This document shows, piece by piece, positions 7,283 to 14,403 of a stretch of DNA of 21,036 nt. This DNA is from Burkholderiaceae bacterium (GTDB lineage: Bacteria > Pseudomonadota > Gammaproteobacteria > Burkholderiales > Burkholderiaceae), in the NCBI GenBank assembly GCA_017998575.1, contig JAGOCV010000034.1:1-21036 (forward strand). The letters run 5' to 3'. The position numbers and the translations under genes are program-made. Below the pieces are notes generated by a model. That model was given only the letters and a program-made list of their open reading frames with translations, did not search any database and was not told the origin of the DNA. Every line of letters starts with the position of its first letter. The stretch's first letter is position 1.

Positions 7283-7311
7283 AAAAAGGGCCGGTCGTAC
7301 CGGCCCTTTTT
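7283..7311. terminator. Bidirectional Rho-independent terminator
   Basis: Perfect 13-bp stem: AAAAAGGGCCGGT (7283-7295), loop CGT (7296-7298), ACCGGCCCTTTTT (7299-7311). The A and T runs at the stem base give a U tract in both directions, so it can end the plus-strand Bug operon and the minus-strand nine-gene operon that finishes with aroQ at 7390. Confidence 0.93.
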
Positions 7312-7314
7312 ATT

Positions 7315-7363
7315 GCCGGGCCGCCCCAAGATGAAAAGTACCCCCTCGGGGGGCATGGGGGCC
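7315..7363 (-). repeat. Short copy of a Comamonadaceae-type intergenic repeat
   Basis: Read on the minus strand this runs from GGCCCCCATGC through CCCCCCGAGGGGGT to CTTGGGGCGGCCCGGC. The 14-base core CCCCCCGAGGGGGT is also present at 17261-17274. I associate similar G/C-run palindromes, often ending in a GGGGCGGCCCGGC-like motif, with intergenic regions of Acidovorax and Variovorax; that association is from memory. It contains a CCCCC/CGA/GGGGG hairpin (7341-7353). Confidence 0.6.
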
Positions 7364-7369
7364 TTTTTT
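7334..7369 (+). terminator. Possible second, backup terminator on the plus strand
   Basis: AAAAG..CCCCC (7334-7345) can pair with GGGGG.CTTTT (7357-7367), with a small internal mismatch, and a run of six T follows at 7364-7369. It overlaps the intergenic repeat, so termination may be incidental. Confidence 0.35.
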
Positions 7370-7389
7370 CATTGCTGCGCGCGCCGCGC

Positions 7390-7842
7390 TCAGAACCCGG
7401 CCACCGCCGCCAGCCCCGCAATGGCCAGCGGATAACCCTTGACGCCGAAGCCGGCCATCACCGCCTTGGCGGCCGGCGAGATGTACGAGTGGTGGCGGAA
7501 GGCCTCGCGCGCGTGTACGTTGCTGATGTGCAGCTCGATCAGCGTCACGCCCGTGCCCTTGATGGCATCGTGCAGTGCCACGCTGGTGTGCGTGTAGGCG
7601 CCCGCATTCAGGATGACGCCGGCCAGCGTGCCCGCAGCCTGGGCGCGGCCGGCCTCGTGCAGCCAGTCGACCAGCTGGCCCTCGTGGTTGCTCTGGCGGA
7701 AGTCGAGCGTGAAGCCATGTTCGGCGCAGGCGGCTTCGCACAGTTTTTCGACATCGGCCAGGGTCTGCGAGCCGTACACCGCGGGTTCGCGCGTACCCAG
7801 CAGGTTGAGGTTGGGGCCGTTGAGGACGAGGGCTGTTTTCAT
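7390..7842 (-). CDS. aroQ: Type II 3-dehydroquinate dehydratase
   Basis: 150 residues, the usual length for the dodecameric type II enzyme, which interconverts 3-dehydroquinate and 3-dehydroshikimate. Motifs: [12 protein letters not shown] with R18, Y23 as catalytic base, QSNHEG (50-55), NAGAYTHTS with N79 and H85, ELHISN with H105, and R112. As the last gene of the nine-gene operon, 27 bases after the QuiC-type dehydratase gene, it likely serves quinate catabolism (called QuiB or CatQ elsewhere), though it could also supply the biosynthetic shikimate pathway. No clear Shine-Dalgarno sequence precedes the ATG; instead the palindrome GTACTGTAGTAC lies 5 bases upstream. The product is cytoplasmic. 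Confidence 0.96.
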   Translation of the reverse strand: MKTALVLNGPNLNLLGTREPAVYGSQTLADVEKLCEAACAEHGFTLDFRQSNHEGQLVDWLHEAGRAQAAGTLAGVILNAGAYTHTSVALHDAIKGTGVTLIELHISNVHAREAFRHHSYISPAAKAVMAGFGVKGYPLAIAGLAAVAGF

Positions 7843-7846
7843 GGCG

Positions 7847-7858
7847 GTACTGTAGTAC
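7847..7858. repeat. Small palindrome immediately upstream of aroQ
   Basis: GTACT-GT-AGTAC forms a 5-bp inverted repeat 5 bases from the aroQ ATG, in the place where a ribosome binding site would be expected. It could be a minor regulatory hairpin or chance. Confidence 0.3.
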
Positions 7859-7869
7859 GTGCGCGGCCT

Positions 7870-8760
7870 TCAGCCGGGCCGCTTCAGGCGCATCGCACCG
7901 GGCAGCGGCGTGGAGCGGCGCAGCACGCCCTCGGCCAGCCACACGGCGCTCTTGCGCGCGCGCTCGGCCACCACGGGCAGCGGCAGGTTCAGGTAGTCGT
8001 CGTTGAAGACCTCGAAGCTGTAGTCGCCACGGTAGCCCAGCGCATCCAGGCGCTGCACCAGATCGACCAGCGCGTCGCTGTGCACACCTTCACCGGGGAA
8101 CACGCGGAAGGTGCGCGCGGTGGTCATGCGGTCCTGGAAGGTGGGCGTTTCCTGCCACATGAAGTCGGCCAGCTGCACCAGGAAGATCTTGGCCGGATCG
8201 ATGTCCTCGATGTATTCGAGCGAGGTGCCGGCGGCGAAGATGTGATAGCTGTCCAGCCCCAGGCCGAGGTTGGGGCAGTCGGCGCGCGCCACCGCGTCCC
8301 AGGCCGTGGTGTATTCGTTGATGGTGCGGCCCCACGAGAGGCCCTCGTAGGCGATGTTGATGCCCAGCGGCAACGCCAGCATGGCCAGCTTGCGCAGGTC
8401 GCGCGCGATGTGGTCCATGTCGCCGGTGGCGTGCTGCGAGGTGGACGAGCAGCACAGCAGCACCTTGCAGCCCAGCGCCGCGCACATCTGCAGCATCGAT
8501 TTCGCGATGTCGATCTTGTAGCTGTGAAGGTGGCCCGAGAGGCCTTCGAAATCGCGCAGCACCTGAAAGCCCGTGCCGCGCAGGCCGCTGGCCCTGACGG
8601 CCGCGACGGCCGCGTCCAGGCCCTGGGGGTGGCCCACGAGGTCGTTGGCCTTGAGCATGACCTGCGAGAAGCCCGCGCCCTTCATCGCCGCCAGCTTGGC
8701 CTCGAGCGGGCCCGCCAGCGTGATGGTGTCCATGCCGAAGCCGGAGATATGCACACTCAT
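7870..8760 (-). CDS. quiC: 3-Dehydroshikimate dehydratase, QuiC/AsbF-type TIM barrel
   Basis: 296 residues, a sugar phosphate isomerase/epimerase-like (AP endonuclease 2) TIM barrel. Candidate metal ligands are E139 (IAYEGLSW), D170 (LGLDSYH), Q196 (LVQLADF) and E250 (YSFEVF). From memory, Pseudomonas QuiC1 uses Glu134, Asp165, Gln191 and Glu239; the first two spacings (31 and 26) are identical here, and Gln rather than His at the third place is a QuiC feature. The reaction is dehydration of 3-dehydroshikimate to protocatechuate, the irreversible step of quinate/shikimate catabolism. The ATG at 8760 has GAGG 8 bases upstream, and the gene starts 10 bases after the VOC gene stops. Unlike Pseudomonas QuiC1 it lacks the fused HPPD-like C-terminal half, which is the neighbouring gene. 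Confidence 0.85.
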   Translation of the reverse strand: MSVHISGFGMDTITLAGPLEAKLAAMKGAGFSQVMLKANDLVGHPQGLDAAVAAVRASGLRGTGFQVLRDFEGLSGHLHSYKIDIAKSMLQMCAALGCKVLLCCSSTSQHATGDMDHIARDLRKLAMLALPLGINIAYEGLSWGRTINEYTTAWDAVARADCPNLGLGLDSYHIFAAGTSLEYIEDIDPAKIFLVQLADFMWQETPTFQDRMTTARTFRVFPGEGVHSDALVDLVQRLDALGYRGDYSFEVFNDDYLNLPLPVVAERARKSAVWLAEGVLRRSTPLPGAMRLKRPG

Positions 8761-8770
8761 GCCGGTCGCC

Positions 8771-9691
8771 TCACGCGCGTTCGCTGTGCACCAGCTCGAA
8801 CACCACTGACCCCAGGTAGGTCTTGGTGATGGCGCCGCGCGATTCGGTGTGCGCGGCCGGCGTTTCGACGAACTCCATGCCCAGGCGGCGGAGCTCGCGC
8901 ACGGCCGCCAGCACGTCGGGCACGCCGATGCCGATGCGCTGGAGCTTCTCCTCGCCATCGAGCACCAGTGCGTCGGGCTCGATCAGCTGGATCATGAAGC
9001 CCTCGCCGCCTTCGCTCACGGGGCTCTTGAGCAGCTTGCCCTTGGGCATGATGCCGAAGCGCTCGTCGTCGGGGATCTCGGTGAAGCCGAACAGCTCGGC
9101 ATAGAACTCGATCCAGTCGTAGCTGCGCCCCACGCCGATGTACTGCACCACGCCGAAGAAATGCGCGCCCGCCACGGCCGGCGGGTTCTGGTCCACCGTG
9201 GGGATGGGCACGAAGTCGACGTTGTAGATCGAGAACTCGCGCCAGCGGTCGATGAAGTAGATGCGGCTGCCGCCCGCGCCGTGGATGGCGGGGATGTTGA
9301 GCTCCATCACGTCGGCCTTGGTCGGCACCTCCCAGGCGCCGCGCTCGCGTGCGTAGTCGTAGGCGGCACGTGCGTCGCGCACGCGCAGGGCGATGGCGGC
9401 GATGGCGGGCTCGTCGCTGCCGTGGGCCGCGCCCTTGGCATCCAGCGGATCGGCATTGACGATCACGTTGAGGCCCCCCTGCCGGTACAGCAGCACCTCG
9501 CGCGAGCGGTGCCGCGCCACCGGGCGGAAGCCCATCATCTCCAGCACCTGCCCCAGCGCCTGCGGGCGCGGCGCGGCGAATTCGATGAACTCGATGCCGT
9601 CGAGGCCGACCGGATTGGCCGCATCGCTGAACGACGCCTGCAGCGGCTCGCGCAGCTGGCCGTCGGCGTCGGGGGGTTGGGGTGCATTCAT
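8771..9691 (-). CDS. HPPD-like VOC-family protein, detached counterpart of the QuiC C-terminal domain
   Basis: 306 residues from the ATG at 9691 (AGGAG 10 bases upstream; a GTG at 9697 is only 4 bases from it). Two vicinal oxygen chelate modules: residues 30-165 resemble the HPPD N-terminal domain (NPVGLDGIEFIEFAAP, HRSREVLLYRQGGLNVIVNA), and 174-303 the catalytic half (GAHFFGVVQYIG, WIEFYAELFGF, VVFELVHSER). Expected metal ligands align by eye to H177, R252 and E299, so the second His (QHIA in true HPPD) appears replaced by Arg. A tyrosine-degrading dioxygenase role is therefore unlikely. In Pseudomonas QuiC1 an equivalent domain is fused behind the dehydratase; here it is a separate gene just upstream of it. 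Its function may be structural or unknown. Confidence 0.82.
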   Translation of the reverse strand: MNAPQPPDADGQLREPLQASFSDAANPVGLDGIEFIEFAAPRPQALGQVLEMMGFRPVARHRSREVLLYRQGGLNVIVNADPLDAKGAAHGSDEPAIAAIALRVRDARAAYDYARERGAWEVPTKADVMELNIPAIHGAGGSRIYFIDRWREFSIYNVDFVPIPTVDQNPPAVAGAHFFGVVQYIGVGRSYDWIEFYAELFGFTEIPDDERFGIMPKGKLLKSPVSEGGEGFMIQLIEPDALVLDGEEKLQRIGIGVPDVLAAVRELRRLGMEFVETPAAHTESRGAITKTYLGSVVFELVHSERA

Positions 9692-9741
9692 TGCCACGGA
9701 ACTCCTGGGAAATGAGTTGTGAGGGAAAACCTTGGCCGCGG

Positions 9742-10506
9742 TCAGGCCGAGGCCCCGGCCTCAGCCACCGCCGCCGCATGCGCGCCGCCGAGGAACAGCC
9801 GTTCGATATCCGGATCGGCCAGCAACTCGGCCGCCGGGCGGTGCAGCACCATGCGGCCGGATTCGAGCGCGATGGCGTCGTCGGAGATCTTGAGCGCGCT
9901 CTTCACATTCTGTTCCACCATCAATACCGTGGTGCCCTGGTCGGCCAACTTGCGCAGCAGCTTGAACACGTCCTGCACCACGATGGGCGAGAGGCCGATG
10001 GAGGGCTCGTCGATCAGCAGCACCTTGGGGCGCAGCAGCAGCGCGCGGCCGATCTCCAGCTGCTTCTGCTCGCCGCCCGACAGGCTCGAGGCCATGCTGT
10101 GCAGCCGCTCCTTCACGCGCGGAAAGAACTCCAGCACCTCGGGAATGCGCTCGTGCGTGGTCTTCATGCCCAGCGTGATGCCGCCGAGCTCCAGGTTCTG
10201 CCAAACGGTGAGCTGGCCGAACAGGTTGCGCCCCTGCGGCACGAAGGCCACGCCGCGCGCCAGCAGCTCTTTCTGCGTGATGCCGGTGATGTCCTGGCCG
10301 TCCAGCAGCACGCGGCCCTGGCGCGGCTTGAGGATGCCGAACAGCGTCTTGAGCACCGTGGACTTGCCCGCGCCGTTGGGGCCCAGCAGCAGCGTGATCG
10401 ATCCGCGCCTGGCCTTGAAGCTCAGGTTGTTGAGGATCATGAAGTCCTTGTAGCCGGCGACGACGTCGTCGAACTCGATGGCGGGATGGGTGAGGTCTTG
10501 GCTCAT
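9742..10506 (-). CDS. livF: ABC transporter ATP-binding protein, LivF-type
   Basis: 254 residues. Walker A GPNGAGKST (42-50), signature LSGGEQKQLEIGRAL, Walker B VLLIDEPSIGLSP and the H-loop-region motif MVEQN mark a complete nucleotide-binding domain of the LivF branch (hydrophobic amino acid transporter, HAAT, family). The ATG at 10506 lies 2 bases after the LivG stop. With LivG it would power the LivH/LivM permeases. The gene name reflects family only: in this operon the cargo is more likely an aromatic or hydroaromatic carboxylate than an amino acid. Confidence 0.95.
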   Translation of the reverse strand: MSQDLTHPAIEFDDVVAGYKDFMILNNLSFKARRGSITLLLGPNGAGKSTVLKTLFGILKPRQGRVLLDGQDITGITQKELLARGVAFVPQGRNLFGQLTVWQNLELGGITLGMKTTHERIPEVLEFFPRVKERLHSMASSLSGGEQKQLEIGRALLLRPKVLLIDEPSIGLSPIVVQDVFKLLRKLADQGTTVLMVEQNVKSALKISDDAIALESGRMVLHRPAAELLADPDIERLFLGGAHAAAVAEAGASA

Positions 10507-10508
10507 CG

Positions 10509-11264
10509 TCAGGCTCCCAGATAGGCGTCGAGCACCTGCTTGTTGGCGCGGATCTCGGCCGGCGTGCCGATGGCCATCACGCGGCCTTCCACCATCACCA
10601 TGATGCGGTGGCACAGGTCCATCACGAAGTCCATGTTGTGCTCGATCACGACGAAGCTGGTCTTCTTGCCCGACGCCGGGTTGCGGTTGAGGTCCTTGAG
10701 CAGCGTGGAGATGCCGCCCACCAGGCTCGGGTTCACACCAGCGCAGGGCTCGTCGAGCAGCACCAGGTCGGGCTCGCTCATGAAGGCCATGGCGATGTCG
10801 ACCAGCTTCTGCTGGCCATAGGACAGCGTGCCGGCCTTCAGGTGCGCCACGTGGCGGATGCGGAAGCGGTCGATCAGCGCGTCGGCCCTGGCGCCCAGGT
10901 TGGAGTCGCCCGGCGCGAACATGCGGCTGAACATGCTGCCGTGATGCTCCTGCGCGGCCACCAGCAGGTTGTCGCGCACGGTCATCTTGCCGAACACCTG
11001 CAGCGTCTGGAACGTGCGGCCCACGCCGCGCCGGTTGAGCGCCAGCGGCCCCAGGTGCGTGACGTCCTCGCCCTTGAGCTCGATGCGGCCGGCGTCGGGC
11101 GTGATCTGGCCGAGCATGGAGTTGAACAGCGTGGTCTTGCCCGAGCCGTTGGGCCCGATCACGCCGAAGATCTCGCCGGGCTGGACTTCGAAGCTCACGC
11201 CGCCTACGGCCTGGATGGCGCCGTAGGACTTTTTCAGATCCGCCACTTTGAGCAGGGATGTCAT
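10509..11264 (-). CDS. livG: ABC transporter ATP-binding protein, LivG-type
   Basis: 251 residues. Walker A GPNGSGKTT (37-45), signature LSYGQQKLVDIAMAF, Walker B LVLLDEPCAGVNP and the switch His in VIEHNMDFVM are intact. The variant signature LSYGQQK and the long N-terminal beta region fit LivG. Its ATG (11262-11264) overlaps the TGA of the LivM gene (ATGA), indicating coupled translation. It pairs with LivF to form the cytoplasmic ATPase dimer. Confidence 0.95.
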   Translation of the reverse strand: MTSLLKVADLKKSYGAIQAVGGVSFEVQPGEIFGVIGPNGSGKTTLFNSMLGQITPDAGRIELKGEDVTHLGPLALNRRGVGRTFQTLQVFGKMTVRDNLLVAAQEHHGSMFSRMFAPGDSNLGARADALIDRFRIRHVAHLKAGTLSYGQQKLVDIAMAFMSEPDLVLLDEPCAGVNPSLVGGISTLLKDLNRNPASGKKTSFVVIEHNMDFVMDLCHRIMVMVEGRVMAIGTPAEIRANKQVLDAYLGA

Positions 11265-12268
11265 GCCTGTGCTCCCTTGCCTTGTGCGGCCGATGCGGCG
11301 GCAGCCTGGCGCGCGGCGTTGGCCTCGCGCGAGGCGCGCTTGTCGCGGATGCGGTCGGGCAGGCTCAGGAGGCCGTCGGGCAGCCACACCATCAGCGCCA
11401 CCACGGCGGCGCCAAAGAGCGGCAGGTACCAGTTGGCCACGCCGGGCACGTCGCGGATCCATTCGGGCACGACCACGCCCATCGCGGCGCCGAGCACCGG
11501 GCCGAAGAAGTAGCCGGGGCCACCGACGACGACCATCAGGTACATCATGATCGAGGCCGCCACGGCGAACGGCGCCGGCTCGATGAACTGCACCAGCGAG
11601 GCGAACAGCGCGCCGGCGATGCCGGCATACGCCGCGCCGATGGCGAACGACAGCAGCGTATAGCTGCGGATGCTCACACCCAGGCTCTCGGCGCGGATCG
11701 GGTTGTCGCGCAGCGCGGTGAACGCCTTGCCCCACGGGCTGCGCAACAGGCCCAGCAGCAGCAGCGACAGCAGCACCGTCACGGCCAGCACGAAGTAGTA
11801 GTACGGCAGGTTGCGCTCCAGCGACAGGCCGAAGAGCTCGGGCCGCGCCACGTTGTTGATGCCGAAAGTGCCACCCGTGAGCCATTCCTCGTTGCGGATG
11901 AACAGCCACACGGCAGTGTTGAAGCCCAGCGTGGCGAAGGCCAGGTAGATGGTCTGCACGCGCAGCGCCGGAAAGCCCAGCGCCAGCCCGACCACGAAGC
12001 AGAGCGCCGCCGCCAGCGGCGCGCCGATCCACCAGCTGATGCCGGCCTTCATGAGGATGGCGACCGTGTAGGCGCCGATGCCGAAGAAGGCTGCGTGGCC
12101 CAGCGATTTCTGGCCCGCGTAGCCCACGGTGAGGTTCAGGCCCATGGTGGCGATGACGAACACCAGCCAGTAGGTCAGCAGGTAGATGCCGTAGTTCCTG
12201 AGGAACAGCGGCGTGGCCAGCAGCAGCACGGCGGCGATGGCCAGCGCGATGAGGTGTGTCTTTTTCAT
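11261..12268 (-). CDS. livM: Branched-chain amino acid-type ABC permease, LivM-type
   Basis: 335 residues with about 8-10 transmembrane segments. LivM-family hallmarks include LNLTVGYAGQKSLGHAAFFGIGAY, the coupling-helix region SPWGKAFTALRDNPIRAESLGV, and MMYLMVVVGGPGYFFGPVLGA. The C-terminus ends in a charged, Ala-rich cytoplasmic tail (from about 305). The ATG at 12268 has GAGG 8 bases upstream, 10 bases after the LivH stop. One of two inner-membrane permease subunits of the importer. Confidence 0.95.
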   Translation of the reverse strand: MKKTHLIALAIAAVLLLATPLFLRNYGIYLLTYWLVFVIATMGLNLTVGYAGQKSLGHAAFFGIGAYTVAILMKAGISWWIGAPLAAALCFVVGLALGFPALRVQTIYLAFATLGFNTAVWLFIRNEEWLTGGTFGINNVARPELFGLSLERNLPYYYFVLAVTVLLSLLLLGLLRSPWGKAFTALRDNPIRAESLGVSIRSYTLLSFAIGAAYAGIAGALFASLVQFIEPAPFAVAASIMMYLMVVVGGPGYFFGPVLGAAMGVVVPEWIRDVPGVANWYLPLFGAAVVALMVWLPDGLLSLPDRIRDKRASREANAARQAAAASAAQGKGAQA

Positions 12269-12278
12269 GATGCGTGCC

Positions 12279-13154
12279 TCAGACTTTCCGCTCTTCCTTC
12301 TTGCCCAGCAGACCCTGCGGCTTGAAGAGGATGACCACCATGAAGATGACGAGCGCGACCGCGTCCTTGTAGGCCGGCGAGATGTAGGCGGCCGCGAGGT
12401 TCTCGGACACGCCCACGATCAGCCCGCCCAGCAACGCGCCGCGCGAGTTGTTGAATCCGCCGATGATGGCGGCGAAGAACGCCTTGGTGCCCAGGCCCTC
12501 GCCCATGTCGAACTTGGCGAGGTAGGTGGGCGTGACCAGCAGCGCGGCCGCGCAGGCCAGCACCGCGTTGATCGCGAAGGTGTAGAAGATCATGCGCGGC
12601 ACGTTGATGCCCAGCACCGATGCGCTCTCGGTGTTCTGCGCCACGGCCTGCATGGCACGGCCCGTGACCGTTTTCGCCAGGAAGGCCTGCGTGCCCAGCA
12701 CGATCAGCAGCGCCAGCACCAGCGTGCCCAGGTCGGCCGCGGTGATGACGACGCCCGCCACGCGGAACAGCTCGTCGCCGAACAGGCTGGGGAACGGGTG
12801 CGCCTCGGCGCTGTAGCCGGCGCGCACGCCGTTGCGCATCACGAGCGAGAGGCCGATGGTCGCCACCACGATCGGCATGATGCCGAAGCGCAGCAGCGGG
12901 TCGACGACCGCCTTCTTGAAGGCCCAGCCCAGCACCAGCACCGACACGATGGCGGACAGGCCGAAGGCCACCAGCAACGGTGCGCCCAGGCCCATGAAGC
13001 CGATCATCATGAAGGCCGGCAGCATCACGAATTCGCCTTGGGCGAAGTTGATCGTGCCTGCTGCCTGCCACAGCAGCGTGAAGCCCAGCGCCGCCAGTGC
13101 GTAGATGCTGCCTGTGGCCAGGCCGCTGAAGAAAAGCTGAAGGAAGTCGGTCAT
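12279..13154 (-). CDS. livH: Branched-chain amino acid-type ABC permease, LivH-type
   Basis: 291 residues with about 8 transmembrane segments. The N-terminus FFSGLATGSIYALAALGFTL followed by GTINFAQGEFVM is the LivH signature, and the coupling loop reads TVTGRAMQAVAQNTESASVLGI. The ATG at 13154 is preceded by a GAGAGAG purine run. It lies 31 bases after the binding-protein stop. It pairs with LivM to make the transmembrane channel. Confidence 0.95.
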   Translation of the reverse strand: MTDFLQLFFSGLATGSIYALAALGFTLLWQAAGTINFAQGEFVMLPAFMMIGFMGLGAPLLVAFGLSAIVSVLVLGWAFKKAVVDPLLRFGIMPIVVATIGLSLVMRNGVRAGYSAEAHPFPSLFGDELFRVAGVVITAADLGTLVLALLIVLGTQAFLAKTVTGRAMQAVAQNTESASVLGINVPRMIFYTFAINAVLACAAALLVTPTYLAKFDMGEGLGTKAFFAAIIGGFNNSRGALLGGLIVGVSENLAAAYISPAYKDAVALVIFMVVILFKPQGLLGKKEERKV

Positions 13155-13185
13155 CTCTCTCTCGCTCGCAACGACCCCTGCGGGT

Positions 13186-14340
13186 TTACTTCTTCGCCGG
13201 CGCGTTCAGCGGCGGCAGCGTGGCCACGACTTCCTGCTTGCCACCCTTGACTTCGACCATGTAGCTCTCGCGGTCGAGGTCGCCGTTCTGGTCGAAGGTC
13301 ACGTCCATGATCACGCCGGGGTACTTGGCGGCGCTGATGTGGATGCCCTTCATGGCCTGCGCGACGGCCTTGCGGTCGAGCTTGCCCACCTTCTCGATGG
13401 CGGCCTTGAGCGTGTAGACGCCCGTGTAACCCTTGATGCCGTTGTGATCGCTGATGTACTTGTAGTCCTGGTAGAACTTGGCCTTGAACTTCAGCATCTC
13501 GGGGTTGGGCGCATCCACCGTCAGGCCCACGTGGGCGATGGCGCCGTTGGCGGCTTCGCCCGCGAGCTCGATCACCTTCTGGCCGGTGAGCGTCGTCTCG
13601 CCGATGATGGGCTTGTCCCAGCCCTGCTTCCTCAGCTCGCGCAGCGCGCGGGCCGATTCCTCTTCGTTGGTGTAGACGAACACGGCGTCAGCGCCGCTGT
13701 TTTTGGCGCGCAGCACGGCGGCCGACCAGTCCACCTGGCCCGGCTCGGTAGACACCTCGGCGGCGATCTTGGTGGGTGAGCCCGCCAGCGCCTTCTTGAT
13801 CATGTCGAGGCCGCCCTTGCCGAAGTCGTTGTTCACGTACAGCACGGCCAGGTTCTTGGACTTGGTGGTGATGTACTTGGCCACCTTGGGCATGGCAGTG
13901 GCCTGGGTGAAGCTGGTGCGGAACACGTAGGGGTTGCCCTGCGTGGTGATGTTGGCGGCTTCGCCCCCCGTCCAGTTGGGGATCTCGGCGCGGCGGCTCT
14001 CGGCCATGCTCACGATGATGGAGCCCGAGAACACCGGGCCGAAGATGGCGAACACGTCGTCGTCCACCGCCTTTTGCGTCAGGCCCTTGGCCACGCCGGG
14101 GTTGGATTGCGTGTCGAACGTGGACGACTGGATCTTCTTGCCCAGGATGCCGCCGGCGGCGTTGATTTCCTTGATGGCCAGCTCGACACCGTTCTTGAAG
14201 TTGGTGCCCGCCGTGGCGCCGCCGCCCGACAGCTCCACGATGTTGGCGATCTTGATCGTGCTCTGGGCGAAGCCCGTGCCGGCCGTGGCCAGCAGCGCGC
14301 CGGCGGCGATCAGCTTGAGGGAAAAGCGCTTGTTCATCAT
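13186..14340 (-). CDS. Periplasmic substrate-binding protein of the LivK/HAAT family (Peripla_BP_6)
   Basis: 384 residues. Signal peptide with basic MMNKRFSLK, a hydrophobic core and cleavage near GFA25/QS. The mature protein begins STIKIANIVELSGGGATAGTNFKNG, the type I two-lobed binding fold, with GILGKKI, FGPVFSGSIIVSMAESRR and the hinge-region YVNNDFGKGGLD. Two ATG codons stand at 14340 and 14337 behind AAGGAG; the second has the better 7-base spacing. HAAT binding proteins recognise amino acids, amides, urea, or aromatic and hydroaromatic carboxylates. The flanking AroE-like, QuiC and AroQ genes suggest quinate, shikimate, dehydroshikimate or protocatechuate, which cannot be verified from residues alone. 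Confidence 0.94.
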   Translation of the reverse strand: MMNKRFSLKLIAAGALLATAGTGFAQSTIKIANIVELSGGGATAGTNFKNGVELAIKEINAAGGILGKKIQSSTFDTQSNPGVAKGLTQKAVDDDVFAIFGPVFSGSIIVSMAESRRAEIPNWTGGEAANITTQGNPYVFRTSFTQATAMPKVAKYITTKSKNLAVLYVNNDFGKGGLDMIKKALAGSPTKIAAEVSTEPGQVDWSAAVLRAKNSGADAVFVYTNEEESARALRELRKQGWDKPIIGETTLTGQKVIELAGEAANGAIAHVGLTVDAPNPEMLKFKAKFYQDYKYISDHNGIKGYTGVYTLKAAIEKVGKLDRKAVAQAMKGIHISAAKYPGVIMDVTFDQNGDLDRESYMVEVKGGKQEVVATLPPLNAPAKK

Positions 14341-14403
14341 CTGTCTCCTTGGTGTGTGCGATTGATGGTGGTTGAGGAAAAGCGTTGGCGAAGGGGTGAG
14401 GCG

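Noticed and set aside
7279..8829. Long plus-strand frame opposite aroQ and quiC
   Set aside because: It runs over the terminator and repeat and is complementary to two strongly supported genes; no protein-like motifs.
8771..9691. Calling this gene hppD of the tyrosine/homogentisate pathway
   Set aside because: Context is dehydroshikimate metabolism, no homogentisate genes are nearby, and one metal-ligand His appears replaced by Arg.
13190..13205. Small hairpin between the binding-protein and LivH genes (ACCC/GGGT on the minus strand)
   Set aside because: Only four base pairs; too weak to claim an attenuator, although transporters often reduce permease expression at this point.
9742..14340. 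Reading the ABC genes as a true branched-chain amino acid importer
   Set aside because: The Liv names describe family membership only; the surrounding hydroaromatic acid genes and PcaR/PobR-type regulator make an amino acid cargo less likely. Not excluded, so function is given as inference.
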